Shown here in pieces: positions 46,231 through 55,202 of a stretch of 64,000 bases of DNA. A program made the translations under genes and the position numbers. How positions within the stretch are numbered: the stretch's first letter is position 1; each line of letters begins with the position of its first letter. Origin of the DNA: Dactylosporangium vinaceum (GTDB taxonomy: Bacteria; Actinomycetota; Actinomycetes; Mycobacteriales; Micromonosporaceae). A model generated the notes under the pieces. It searched no databases. It had not been told where the DNA came from and worked only from the letters and a program-made list of their open reading frames with translations. The stretch covers positions 10,354,001 through 10,418,000 of the forward strand of contig NZ_CP061913.1 in the NCBI RefSeq assembly GCF_019904175.1, in the 5' to 3' direction.

Positions 46231-47270
46231 TTGTGGGCAACTCCAGCGGAATCGAAAGTGGCAACCTCGTGCAACACGCGGACAGCACTGGCCACGATCG
46301 GCAGCGCCAGGGCGGCGCCGGTGCCCTCGCCCAGGCGCAGGCCCAGGTCGACGAGCGGTTCGAGCTCAAGATAACCCAGGGCCACGGAGGCGCCCGGCTC
46401 GGCCGAGCGGTGCCCGGCGACCATGGCGGCGCTCGCGGCCGGGGCGAGCGCGTGGGCGGCCAGGGCGGCCGAGGCGGCGATGACACCGTCGAGGATGACC
46501 GGCACCCGCAGCTCGGCGCCCTTGAGGATGTACCCGGCCAGCGCCGCATGCTCCAGCCCGCCGACCGCGGCCAGGACGTCGATCGGGTCCTCGGCCTGCA
46601 GCCCGACGACGGCGGCCGTGACCACCGCCACCTTCCGGGCATGCGTCTCGCTGTCGATGCCGGTGCCGAGCCCGGTCACGGCGGCCGGGTCGGCGTGCGT
46701 GAATGCGGCGATGAGCGCGGCCGAGGGCGTGGTGTTGGCGATGCCCATGTCACCCGTGAGCAGTGCCCGCGCGCCGCCGTTCACCAGATCCTCGGCGACC
46801 TGCATCCCGACCTCGATGGCCTGGATCGCCTCCTCGCGGGTCATCGCCGGCTCGACGCTCAGGTCGCGCGTCCCGGCCCGGACCTTGCGCGACAGCAGCC
46901 CCTCGGCCGGGTCCAGCTCGGCCTTCACGCCCACGTCCACGACCGTGACGTCGATGCCGGCCTGGCGCGCGAACGCGTTCACGACAGCGCCGCCAGCCAG
47001 GAAGTTGGCCACCATCTGCGCGGTGACCTCCTGCGGCCAGGGCGTCACACCCTGCTCGTGCACCCCGTGGTCACCGGCGAAGATCGCCAGAGCGGCCGGC
47101 TCGGGGATCGGCGGCGGGCACGTGCCGGCCAGCCCGGCCAGCCGCACGGCAAGCGTCTCCAGGGACCCCAGCGACCCCATCGGCTTGGTCAGCCGGGCCT
47201 GCAGCGCCCGCGCGGCCGCGATGGCCTCGTCGTCGAGCGGCCGGATCGCGGCGATCGTCTCGTTCAGCAT
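46227..47270 (-). CDS. cobT: nicotinate-nucleotide-dimethylbenzimidazole phosphoribosyltransferase
   Basis: A 347-residue CobT, which activates 5,6-dimethylbenzimidazole to alpha-ribazole phosphate for the lower ligand of cobalamin. Motifs include the N-terminal LTKPMGSLGSLETLAVRLAG, the GDHGVHEQGVTPWPQEVT segment near residue 68, the VDVGVKAEL segment near 116, and a C-terminal GTGAALALP. It is coupled to cysG downstream and lies 3 bases after the cobC gene. Confidence 0.94.
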   Translation of the reverse strand: MLNETIAAIRPLDDEAIAAARALQARLTKPMGSLGSLETLAVRLAGLAGTCPPPIPEPAALAIFAGDHGVHEQGVTPWPQEVTAQMVANFLAGGAVVNAFARQAGIDVTVVDVGVKAELDPAEGLLSRKVRAGTRDLSVEPAMTREEAIQAIEVGMQVAEDLVNGGARALLTGDMGIANTTPSAALIAAFTHADPAAVTGLGTGIDSETHARKVAVVTAAVVGLQAEDPIDVLAAVGGLEHAALAGYILKGAELRVPVILDGVIAASAALAAHALAPAASAAMVAGHRSAEPGASVALGYLELEPLVDLGLRLGEGTGAALALPIVASAVRVLHEVATFDSAGVAHK

Positions 47271-47273
47271 GGT

Positions 47274-48290
47274 TCACCCTCCCAGTACGTTCGACAACAC
47301 CGCGACGAAGGCGTCACTCGTGGCAGTGTCCCGCACGGCAATACGTAACCAGTCCGCACCCAGCCCCGGGAAGGTTTCGCCGCGTCGCACCGCGAAACCC
47401 CGCGCGCGCAGCGCGACGCGCACCCGCTCACCGTCCACCACCCTGATCAGCACGAACGAGCTCGCGGGCACGCCGGCCACGGTCACCCCGGCCGCCCGCA
47501 GCGCCGCCACGAGGTGGTCCCGGTCGGCGGCGAGGGCCGTGGCGATCTCACGCTCCGTGGCCACGGCCCGCGGCGAGGCGCAGGCGATGGCGGCCGCGAG
47601 CGCGGGCGTTGAGACACTCCACAGTGGAGCGTGCTCGCGCAGCCGGTCAATGAGGTCCTTCGCGCCGAGCACGTATCCGATCCGCAGGCCGGCCAGGCCC
47701 CAGGTCTTCGTCAGGCTGCGGATGACCAGCAGGCCGGGCAGGTCGCGGCGGCTCGCCAGGGACTCCGGCTCGCCCGGGATCGTGTCGGCGAACGCCTCGT
47801 CGACGACAGTCACCCGGCCGGGCCTGGTGAGCGCCGCGACATCAGCCGCGGTGTGGAGCACCGATGTCGGGTTTGTCGGATTTCCCAGTACCACCAAATC
47901 GGCTTGTTCTGGCACTTCCGCCGTTTTCAACATAAAGCCGTCGGCCTCGCTGAGCTCGACCCGGGCCACGGGGTGCCCCGCGGTCAGCAGGGCCGCCTCC
48001 GGCTCGGTGAACTGCGGGTGGATCACCACGGGCCGGGCGGGCCTCAGGGCCTGGGCCAGCAGGACGAACGCCTGGGCGGCGCCGGACGTGAGCAGGACCT
48101 CCTCCGGCGGGCGGGCGTGCCGGGCGGCGATCGCGGCGGTCGCCTCGGCCGGGTCCGGGTAGCGCGCGAGGTCGGCCAGCGACGCGGCGATCGGCCCGGC
48201 CAGCCAGGACGGCGGCGCCTCCTGGCGCACGTTGACGGCGAGGTCGACGAGGCCGGGCGCGATCTCAGCATCGCCGTGGAACCGCAGCAT
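47274..48290 (-). CDS. cobC: CobC/CobD-type PLP aminotransferase (threonine-phosphate decarboxylase-like)
   Basis: A 338-residue fold-type I PLP enzyme. The PLP Lys lies in SLTKTWGLAGLRIGY near residue 195, and GNPTNPTSVL is the conserved cofactor-phosphate/Asn motif. In this cob context it is the CobC/CobD protein, which supplies aminopropanol phosphate for the nucleotide loop. Histidinol-phosphate aminotransferase is the main alternative. It heads the cobC-cobT-cysG operon. The 47-base upstream gap is too short for a cobalamin riboswitch. Confidence 0.87.
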   Translation of the reverse strand: MLRFHGDAEIAPGLVDLAVNVRQEAPPSWLAGPIAASLADLARYPDPAEATAAIAARHARPPEEVLLTSGAAQAFVLLAQALRPARPVVIHPQFTEPEAALLTAGHPVARVELSEADGFMLKTAEVPEQADLVVLGNPTNPTSVLHTAADVAALTRPGRVTVVDEAFADTIPGEPESLASRRDLPGLLVIRSLTKTWGLAGLRIGYVLGAKDLIDRLREHAPLWSVSTPALAAAIACASPRAVATEREIATALAADRDHLVAALRAAGVTVAGVPASSFVLIRVVDGERVRVALRARGFAVRRGETFPGLGADWLRIAVRDTATSDAFVAVLSNVLGG

Positions 48291-48325
48291 CCCGCGATCG
48301 TCGCGTACGGCGAGCCGAATTGTCC

Positions 48326-48331
48326 TAGCGT
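48326..48331 (+). promoter_or_regulatory. -10 box, leaderless start of PBP gene
   Basis: TAGCGT is 6 bases before the GTG at 48338. Confidence 0.45.
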
Positions 48332-48337
48332 GAGAAT

Positions 48338-50521
48338 GTGATCACGCGCACGCTGCGAGTGGCCGGCGGCCTCCTCGCGCTCCTGCGGACCGGGCTCATC
48401 GTGGGGCTGGCCGTAGCGGCGCTGATCTATCCCCTGGCCGCGGTGAGCGGCATGGGGGCCAAGAAGGGCGCCGACGCGCTGGCCATGCCGCCGGACGCGC
48501 TGCGCCAGTCGATGCCGGCCCAGACGACGCACGTGTACGCCGCGGACGGCAGCATGCTCGCGCAGTTCTACGAGGAGTACCGCACCTACACCCCGCTCGC
48601 CTCCATGTCGCCGAACATCCAGCACGCGATCGTCGCGGCCGAGGACGCCCGCTTCTGGGAGCACCACGGCGTCGACTTCAAGGGCGTCGCCCGCGCGTTC
48701 GTCGCCAACCACAAGGCCGGCGGCGTGTCGCAGGGCGCCTCGACGATCACGATGCAGTACGTCCGCAACGTCCTGCGCGACACCGCCCGCACCCCGGCCG
48801 AGGTCAACGCGGCCACCGAGCAGACCGGCGCGCGCAAACTGCGGGAGATGAAGCTCGCGATCGAGCTCGAAAAACACATGGGCAAGCGCGAGATCCTGGA
48901 GAGGTACCTCAACGTCGCCTACTTCGGCCACCGCGCCTACGGCATCCAGGCCGCGGCCGAGGTCTACTTCTCGAAGAAGCCCGCCGACCTCACCGTGTCG
49001 GAGGCCGCGCTCCTGGCCGGCCTGGTGCAGGCCCCGTCGTCGTACGACCCGGCCGCCTCCGACGCCAAAGCCGCGACCACGCGCCGCAACTACGTCATCG
49101 ATCGCATGGTCGATCTGCAGTACGTGAACCGCACCGACGCCACCACCGCCCACGCGGCACCGATCGCCCTCAAGCTCACCGACCCGCCGAACGACTGCCT
49201 GGCCACCCAGTCCGGGTACGGCTTCTTCTGCGCCATGTTCCGCTCCTGGTGGGCCGACCAGCCCGTGTTCGGCGCGAACTCGACCGAGCGGCTGGAGAAG
49301 TTGCGGCGCGGGGGGTACAAAATCGTCACGTCCCTCGATCCCCGGGTCCAGGCCATCGCGGAGCAGCAGATCCTGAAGCGGGTCGGGACCCGCAGCCCCT
49401 ACGCCCTGGGCCAGGTCGCCATCGAGCCCGGCACCGGCTACATCAGGGCAATGGCTGTCAACCGGGTGTACTCCCTCGACCGCGCCAGCAACGGCCCGCA
49501 CTCCGACCCGAGGCAGCGCAAACGCCTGCGCGGCAACTATCCGAACACGGTCAACCCACTCCTCGGCGGCGGCGACGAGATGGCCGGCTACCAGGCGGGC
49601 TCGACGTTCAAGATGTTCACCATGCTGGCCGCGCTGGAGCAGGGCCTGCCGCTGTCCACGGCCATCTACTCACCCAAGACGGTGCAGACGAAGTACAAGA
49701 CGGGCCGCGACAGCCCCGCCCACTGCGGCAACGACAACTGGTGCCCGTCCAACGCCTCCGACGCGATGACCGGCCGGCAGACGATGTGGTCCGGCTTCGG
49801 CAAGTCCGTCAACACGTTCTTCGTCCAGCTGGAGCAGCGCGTCGGGGCGGACTCCGCGGTCCGCATGGCCGAGCGGCTGGGCCTACGCTGGCGCACGGGC
49901 ATCGACCAGCTCCAGGCCTCCCCCGCGAAGGCCAAGGGCTGGGGCGCCTTCACTCTGGGCGTAGCCGACACCACCCCGTTGGAGATGGCCGGCGCCTTCG
50001 CCACGGTGGTGGCCGACGGCGTGCACTGCGACCCGATACCCGTCACGTCCATCACGGACGTCAACGGCAAGCCGGTGGTCGACGACAAGGGCGTCGAGGT
50101 CGCGAAGCCCCGCTGCGCCCAGGTGGTCGGGGTCGACGTGGCCCGCGGCGCTGTCGACGCGGCCCGGTGCGTGACGGGCTACAAGGCCGCGATGGGCGAC
50201 TGCGGCGGCTGGTCGACCGCACCCCGCGTCTTCCCGACCGTCCACCGCCCGGTCGCGGGCAAGTCCGGCACCACCGACGACGACCGGGCCGCCTGGTTCG
50301 TGGGCATGACCCCGGGCCTGACGATCGCCGGCTTCATCGCCGACCCGGACAACCCCCTGCACCGCGTGGGCACCGGCAACGCCGGCAAGCCCCGCGAGAC
50401 GGTCGCCGAGACACTGCGCGACGCCCTGGCCGGCACTCCCGTCCGCGGCTTCACCCCGCCAAGCCCTCAGATCGCCGGCAAGAGCGCAGCCCCGAAGCCC
50501 AAACCGCGAACCCGCACCTAG
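48338..50521 (+). CDS. class A penicillin-binding protein
   Basis: A 727-residue bifunctional transglycosylase/transpeptidase that polymerises and cross-links peptidoglycan. One N-terminal TM helix covers residues 15-37. The GT51 domain has EDARFWEHHGVDFKG near 103, then QGASTITMQ and the KREILERYLN segment. The transpeptidase domain has Ser422 in STFK, SVN near 490, and KSGTT from Lys642. The tail is short and basic. Five or more Cys in the outer domain may form disulfides. It probably starts leaderless from GTG. Confidence 0.94.
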   Translation: MITRTLRVAGGLLALLRTGLIVGLAVAALIYPLAAVSGMGAKKGADALAMPPDALRQSMPAQTTHVYAADGSMLAQFYEEYRTYTPLASMSPNIQHAIVAAEDARFWEHHGVDFKGVARAFVANHKAGGVSQGASTITMQYVRNVLRDTARTPAEVNAATEQTGARKLREMKLAIELEKHMGKREILERYLNVAYFGHRAYGIQAAAEVYFSKKPADLTVSEAALLAGLVQAPSSYDPAASDAKAATTRRNYVIDRMVDLQYVNRTDATTAHAAPIALKLTDPPNDCLATQSGYGFFCAMFRSWWADQPVFGANSTERLEKLRRGGYKIVTSLDPRVQAIAEQQILKRVGTRSPYALGQVAIEPGTGYIRAMAVNRVYSLDRASNGPHSDPRQRKRLRGNYPNTVNPLLGGGDEMAGYQAGSTFKMFTMLAALEQGLPLSTAIYSPKTVQTKYKTGRDSPAHCGNDNWCPSNASDAMTGRQTMWSGFGKSVNTFFVQLEQRVGADSAVRMAERLGLRWRTGIDQLQASPAKAKGWGAFTLGVADTTPLEMAGAFATVVADGVHCDPIPVTSITDVNGKPVVDDKGVEVAKPRCAQVVGVDVARGAVDAARCVTGYKAAMGDCGGWSTAPRVFPTVHRPVAGKSGTTDDDRAAWFVGMTPGLTIAGFIADPDNPLHRVGTGNAGKPRETVAETLRDALAGTPVRGFTPPSPQIAGKSAAPKPKPRTRT

Positions 50522-50684
50522 CCCTCCCCCGCCTCGGCTCCAGACACCGCTTCGCAGGCGCACCCTCCCATCACACGTGCGGCCCTCCTCATGTGATTCG
50601 GCTCGCACGACGACGGCGGACTTTCGTCCCGCGACCAGGGCTCGCCCGAGTGGTGGTCTCTCGCGTAGTGCGGAGGGGCTCGGC

Positions 50685-51260
50685 CTACCGGATGTCGGAG
50701 GGCAGCAGCGACCAGCTCTCGAGGTCCACCCGGCCGCTGGCGAGGGAGCCGGCGTTGCGCAGGAGCCCCTCGTACGTGAAGCCGGCCTTCTCGGCAACCC
50801 GGCGCGAGGCGATGTTGCCGGGGGCGACGCGAAGTTCGATGCGCTGGAAGCGGTGCTCCAGCAGCAGCGACAGCGCAAGCACGTCGACGGCCTCCGGAGC
50901 GACGCCGTAGCCGCGCGCGTCGGCGGCCACGGCGCAGGCGATTTCGGTGGAGCGGGTCAGCCAGTCGGTATTCTTGGTCCACAGGCAGCCGACCAGGCGC
51001 CCATCCTCCCGGCGAACGATGCCGTAATGATCGCCGGCCCCGCTGTCCCGGCGTTCGACGGCCAGTTCGGTGCACCAGGCGTAGCCGTCGAACTCCTCCA
51101 TCTCGTCGGCCGCCACCGGGAGCCAGCGGCGGACCAGGCGATCGGCGAAGATCTCGGCAACCCGCTTGTCGTCGTCGGCGCACAGGGGCCGCACGGTCAG
51201 GCGCGGCGTCTCGACCAGCAACGATGGAAAGCGCCGCAGCGCCACCGACCACGTCGACAC
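50685..51260 (-). CDS. GNAT N-acetyltransferase, RimJ/RimL-like
   Basis: A 191-residue acetyltransferase. TPRLTVRPLCADD starts the domain, followed by EIACAVAADARGYGVAPEAVDVL and the C-terminal IELRVAPGNIASRRVAEKAGF, which binds acetyl-CoA. The target (ribosomal protein N terminus, small molecule or antibiotic) is unknown. Its GTG shares one base with the cobB stop (TAGTG), so it is cotranslated with cobB. The 163 bases to the PBP stop contain nothing recognised. Confidence 0.85.
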   Translation of the reverse strand: MSTWSVALRRFPSLLVETPRLTVRPLCADDDKRVAEIFADRLVRRWLPVAADEMEEFDGYAWCTELAVERRDSGAGDHYGIVRREDGRLVGCLWTKNTDWLTRSTEIACAVAADARGYGVAPEAVDVLALSLLLEHRFQRIELRVAPGNIASRRVAEKAGFTYEGLLRNAGSLASGRVDLESWSLLPSDIR

Positions 51261-54200
51261 TAGGCTCCGGCCTTCCCGTCATCACGGCCGTCGCCGGCCA
51301 CCGGACGATCGCGCCCGTCGCCATCCACCGGAAGCACAGTCGCCTGACGATCGCTCCTGTCGCCCTCCGTCGAAATCACGGTCGCCGGACGCACGTTCGC
51401 CGAAAGGTCGCCGCTGTCGCTATCCGCGGCGAGCACGGCCGCCGGACGCACGTTCGCCGGAAGGTCGCCGCTGGCGCCCTCCGCCGGGAGCACGGTCGCC
51501 GGGAGCACTGTCGTCGCGTCGTCCGCAGGCGGCGCCGAGACGCCGGCACTCGAACCGGACGAACCGCCCGAAACAGGAGAGGAAGCCACGGAGCCGGACA
51601 CTACCGAACCCGACGGCGTGGCAACCGGACCCGACACGGGGACCGCGGGAATCGACGCCGTTCCGACAGAACGCCCGGCCCCGGCCATCCCCGTGCTAGG
51701 CGGTGCCGAAACCGGCGGCGCCGACACGGGCGCCTGCTCGGCGATCTCGGTCCCGGCGTGCGACGGTGACGCATACGGCCCCGCCACCTCCTCGGCCGCG
51801 GGCACGAGCTCCGACTCCGCCGCCGGCATGGCCGTCACACCACCCGGCGCCGCCGACACGGGCGCGGTCACAGGCGGCACGGCGGCACCGAACTCCGGCA
51901 TCGGCGCCGACGAGATAGGCATCGCGGCCGACGTCGCCGACACGGGCGCCGTAACAGGCGGCACGGCGGCACCGAACTCCGGCATCGGCGCCGACGAGAT
52001 AGGCATCGCGGCCGACGTCGCCGTCCCGCCACCCCCCGCTCCCCCGCCGACCTGCCCCGCCACCTCACCACTGACATGCCCCGCAACCCCGGCCGCCCCG
52101 GACACCGGCGCCGACGCGGACGGCACCGGCACGGAGGCCGACGACACTGGCACGGAGGCCGACGACACCGGCGCCGACGACAGCGGCACCGAGGCTGACG
52201 ACACCGGGGCGGAGGCCGGCGACACCTGCGCCGAGGCCGACGACACCGGCGCGGAGGCCGACGACGCGGACCCCGGCCCGAACGCGGTTATCGGCCCGGT
52301 CACGGACGCCGGCGCCCGCCCGGCCGACGACGAGGAGTCCACAGGCGAAGCAGCGTCCTGAGCGGAGAACTGGACCGGCACAATCCCCGACGATGGCAGC
52401 CCGGGCGCCGCCGCGGGTGCGTTCGGCCCGGAAGGCACCCCAACGCTCGCCTCGCCCGCCTCACCCGACCCACCGGCCGCAGCACCGGCGCCCGGCACCG
52501 CGAGCACCGAGGTCGCTTCATCAACTGACACGCCAGGGCTACTCGGCCGATCCGAACTGTCCGAAACATCCCCGGCGCCATCAGCACCCGAACGAGTCGC
52601 GGAGGCGCCTTCCGGCTGGTCAACGGCTCCGGAGACCACGCCCGGCGAAGCAGCTCCAGCAGCCGCGCCGTCCGAGACCGGCGAGCCGGAAACCGAGGCC
52701 GCCGCCCGGGCAGTGAACGGCGAGCCGGAAACCGAGACCGCCGCCGGAGCCGAGACCGACGCTGGGGCCGAGACCGGCGAGCCGGAAACGGAGACCGCCG
52801 CCGGAGGCAGGGCCGGGGCCGGAGACGAAACCGGAGCCGGAGCCGAGACGGAGGTGGACGCGGCCGAAGCCGGGTTGTGCAACGAGGTCCACGGCGTCGG
52901 CAGTGCCGGACCCAGCGCCGGACCGAACGGCGACGAGGCCCCCGGCGACGTCGGCGCGGAGGCGGGCACCTCGGACCTGGGCTGCGGCGGGCCGGGCTGC
53001 GGCGGGCTGGCCAGCGACGAGCTCACCACCGGATACGACCCGGTTGCCGGAGCGGGCGGGCCGGCCGAGAGCGCCCCGGCCGCGATCGAGCCGGGCCCCG
53101 CGGGGCTGGCCAGGATCGAGCCGGGGATGGCCACCGGCAGCTTCGGCGCCGGCGGCTCCGGAGTCGTGTAGTCGGCCGCGTAGCTCAACGCCCTGTCGGG
53201 CCCGGTCCCCGCCGAGACAGGAGCCGACCCCGAAGCGGGAGCCGACGCCGGAGGAGGAGCGGCCGCTGAGACGGGAGCCGAAGCGGGAGCCGAGGCCGGG
53301 ACAGCGGTGACCGGAGAAGCGGCCGGCACCGCGGTGACCGGGGACGCGGCGATCGGCGTGGATGGCACCGGTGCGGTGGGGAAGTTCATGACGGGGACCG
53401 ATGGCCGGCCGTACGGGCTCGTCGACGGCGTGCTCCACGGCCCCGGCGTCGGCGCGGCGATCGCGCCCGCGGCGGCCACGAAGCGGGTGGCGATCGACGG
53501 GGTGCCGGCCCAGTGCAGGCCGAGGTAGGAGGCGTGGACGCCGCGCTGCACGAAGCCCTCGGCCGGGCCGCCGGCCCAGGTCCAGGCGGCCTGCAGGCCG
53601 GCCCGTGGCGTGATGCTCGATCGGTGCATCTTGTGCCCGATGAGCTGGGCGCCGGCCGGGAGCAGGACGGAGGAGGAGCGGGCGGTGGCCTCCCGGTATC
53701 CGAGGACGACCAGATCGGTGTCGCGGGCCGAGGCGTCGACCACGCCGCACATCGGGCGGCCGTTGAAGTCGCGGCAGAGCCAGACGAGGCCGGTACCTTC
53801 GGCGGCGATCGGCTTCCCGGCCGCGGCATGGGCGGCCACGGCGGTGCGGAGCCGGCCGTTGAACGTGAGCTCCTCCGCGTAGGACTCCGGCAGCGCGGAC
53901 CCGATGACCAGGCCGTCGACGCCGGCTGGGAGTACCTCGTCGCGCAACGGGTCGAACGGGACGACCTCGGCGCCGGCCGCGGTCAGCAGCTCGGCGGTCT
54001 CCGGATAGGCGAAGGCGACGCCGATGATCGGGCGGCGGCCGATGCGGGGCACGGCCGGGCCGGACTCGGCGGCCGCGGTGACCTCGGTCTCGGCGTTCCA
54101 CGGGTCGGAGGTCAGGCGGGGCGCGGAGCGGGCCAGCGCCATGGTGCGGTCGATGTCGACGGCGCCGGCGATCACCTCGCCGAGGCGGCGCACGGCCCGC

Positions 54201-54835
54201 ACGGCGTCGATGTTGTGGTGCACCACCGGAGCGACCCCGTGGTGCCGGGAGGGCAGCGGCGCCCCGGCCTCGCCGGCGTCGGTGAGGGCGTGGCGGCGCA
54301 GAGCACCCAGCACCGGTACCCCGATGTCGTCCAACGCCTCGCGGAGCAGCTGCTCGTGCCGGGTGGAGGCGACCCGGTTGAGGATGACGCCGCCGAGCCA
54401 GAGCAGTTCGTCGTAGGCCCGGAACCCGTGCACCAGCGCCGCGACCGACTGGCCCATGGCTCCGACGTCGACCACGAGGATCACCGGCGCGCGCAGCAGC
54501 CCGGAGATCTGCGCCGTCGACTCGCTGTCGGTGCGCCCGGCCAGCCCGTCGAAGAGGCCCATCGTGCCCTCGACCACGGCGATGTCCAGCGACGCGGCGC
54601 CGTGGGCGAACAGCGGCCCCATCCGCTTCGCGCCGACCATGCGCGGGTCGAGGTTGCGCCCGGGGCGCCCGGCCGCGAGCCCGAGATAGGCGGCGTCGAC
54701 GTGATCCGGCCCGATCTTGAACCCGGCCGCCCGATAGCCGCGGGCGGACAGCGCGGCGAGCAGCCCCACCGAAATCGCCGTCTTCCCATGGCCGGACGAG
54801 GGGGCGCTGATCACCAGCCGCGGGATCGTGCTCAT
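51260..54835 (-). CDS. cobB: cobyrinate a,c-diamide synthase with giant low-complexity tail
   Basis: A 1191-residue protein. Residues 1-450 are CobB: the ATP-grasp-like P-loop segment ISAPSSGHGKT (residues 9-19), GPDHVDAAYL, VVEGTMGLFDG, and a glutamine amidotransferase domain. The usual amidotransferase nucleophile motif AECGGL reads AEGTGL, with Gly347 instead of Cys, while the late His segment VHASYLGLHW remains. Residues 451-1191 are Ala/Pro/Ser/Val-rich low complexity with repeats such as APVSSAS, VSVSGSP and a 28-residue duplication. Frame and codon periodicity stay open throughout. ATG 54835 has a GGAGG site and is overlapped by a leader ORF. Confidence 0.85.
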   Translation of the reverse strand: MSTIPRLVISAPSSGHGKTAISVGLLAALSARGYRAAGFKIGPDHVDAAYLGLAAGRPGRNLDPRMVGAKRMGPLFAHGAASLDIAVVEGTMGLFDGLAGRTDSESTAQISGLLRAPVILVVDVGAMGQSVAALVHGFRAYDELLWLGGVILNRVASTRHEQLLREALDDIGVPVLGALRRHALTDAGEAGAPLPSRHHGVAPVVHHNIDAVRAVRRLGEVIAGAVDIDRTMALARSAPRLTSDPWNAETEVTAAAESGPAVPRIGRRPIIGVAFAYPETAELLTAAGAEVVPFDPLRDEVLPAGVDGLVIGSALPESYAEELTFNGRLRTAVAAHAAAGKPIAAEGTGLVWLCRDFNGRPMCGVVDASARDTDLVVLGYREATARSSSVLLPAGAQLIGHKMHRSSITPRAGLQAAWTWAGGPAEGFVQRGVHASYLGLHWAGTPSIATRFVAAAGAIAAPTPGPWSTPSTSPYGRPSVPVMNFPTAPVPSTPIAASPVTAVPAASPVTAVPASAPASAPVSAAAPPPASAPASGSAPVSAGTGPDRALSYAADYTTPEPPAPKLPVAIPGSILASPAGPGSIAAGALSAGPPAPATGSYPVVSSSLASPPQPGPPQPRSEVPASAPTSPGASSPFGPALGPALPTPWTSLHNPASAASTSVSAPAPVSSPAPALPPAAVSVSGSPVSAPASVSAPAAVSVSGSPFTARAAASVSGSPVSDGAAAGAASPGVVSGAVDQPEGASATRSGADGAGDVSDSSDRPSSPGVSVDEATSVLAVPGAGAAAGGSGEAGEASVGVPSGPNAPAAAPGLPSSGIVPVQFSAQDAASPVDSSSSAGRAPASVTGPITAFGPGSASSASAPVSSASAQVSPASAPVSSASVPLSSAPVSSASVPVSSASVPVPSASAPVSGAAGVAGHVSGEVAGQVGGGAGGGGTATSAAMPISSAPMPEFGAAVPPVTAPVSATSAAMPISSAPMPEFGAAVPPVTAPVSAAPGGVTAMPAAESELVPAAEEVAGPYASPSHAGTEIAEQAPVSAPPVSAPPSTGMAGAGRSVGTASIPAVPVSGPVATPSGSVVSGSVASSPVSGGSSGSSAGVSAPPADDATTVLPATVLPAEGASGDLPANVRPAAVLAADSDSGDLSANVRPATVISTEGDRSDRQATVLPVDGDGRDRPVAGDGRDDGKAGA
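51852..52019. repeat. 84-bp tandem duplication in cobB tail
   Basis: Two copies (51852-51935 and 51936-52019) differ at only about two positions. In frame they encode a 28-residue unit containing MPEFGAAVPPVTAPVSA. Near-identity shows recent expansion. Confidence 0.9.
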
Positions 54836-55110
54836 ACCAACCCCTCCACAAGCTCCGGCGCCGGCCTGAGCTCCACCCTGCAACGCTCATGAGCGGCCAC
54901 TCCGCTGCGCTCCGTACCGCTCATGCCGACACCTCCGCAAGCTCCGGCGCCGGCCCGAGCTCCACCCTGTGCTTCCCGATGAGCGGCCACTCCGCTGCGC
55001 TCCGTACCGCTCATGCCGTCACCTCCGCAAGCTCCGGCGCCGGCCCGAGCTCCACCCTGTGCTTCCCGATGAGCGGCCACTCCGCTTCGCTCCGTACCGC
55101 TCATGCCAGC
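54830..55110. repeat. 90-bp tandem repeat upstream of cobB
   Basis: Units begin at 54889, 54979 and 55069 (period exactly 90). A partial unit at 54830-54888 contains the real cobB start, and the last unit is truncated near 55110. On the minus strand each unit holds GGAGG followed 8 bases later by ATGAGC, plus a GC-rich imperfect dyad centred on GGCGCC. The remainder of the 367-base gap to the SURF1 gene holds only the SURF1 promoter. Confidence 0.93.
54832..55104 (-). CDS. possible leader ORF upstream of cobB, made of repeats
   Basis: An open frame of 90 codons with three possible ATG starts (55104, 55014, 54924), each preceded by GGAGG and separated by exactly 30 codons. It repeats the peptide MSGTERSGVAAH. 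A one-base deletion in the last unit shifts the frame so that its TGA overlaps the cobB ATG (ATGA). This is visible in the sequence. Whether it is translated is inference. It could couple or modulate cobB translation, or be a by-product of a dispersed intergenic repeat. Confidence 0.35.
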   Translation of the reverse strand: MSGTERSGVAAHREAQGGARAGAGACGGDGMSGTERSGVAAHREAQGGARAGAGACGGVGMSGTERSGVAAHERCRVELRPAPELVEGLV

Positions 55111-55188
55111 TCCTCCGGCGCTCGGGCATACGTGTGTCCCGGACGATACCGAACGGGCGCCACCGTGACCGTCCGGAAAAGGACGGGC

Positions 55189-55194
55189 TACCGT
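55189..55194 (+). promoter_or_regulatory. -10 box of SURF1 gene
   Basis: TACCGT ends 8 bases before GTG 55203, which supports that start over the TTG at 55197. Confidence 0.4.
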
Positions 55195-55202
55195 GCTTGA
55201 TT

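Noticed and set aside
48291..48337. Cobalamin riboswitch upstream of cobC, or in front of cobB at 54836-55200
   Set aside because: The first gap is only 47 bases; the second is filled with 90-bp repeats and has no B12-box-like sequence.
50522..50684. CRP-like dyad ATCACA...TGTGAT downstream of the PBP gene
   Set aside because: The half-sites are outward-facing with a 16-base spacer, located between convergent gene ends; likely chance.
51263..53485. Frameshift read-through as an explanation of the CobB tail
   Set aside because: The frame keeps a consistent amino-acid bias and short peptide repeats over 740 codons, and ends in a clean TAGTG overlap with the next gene, so it is probably translated.
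54889..55110. CRISPR-like array
   Set aside because: Units are contiguous 90-bp repeats with no variable spacers and only three copies.
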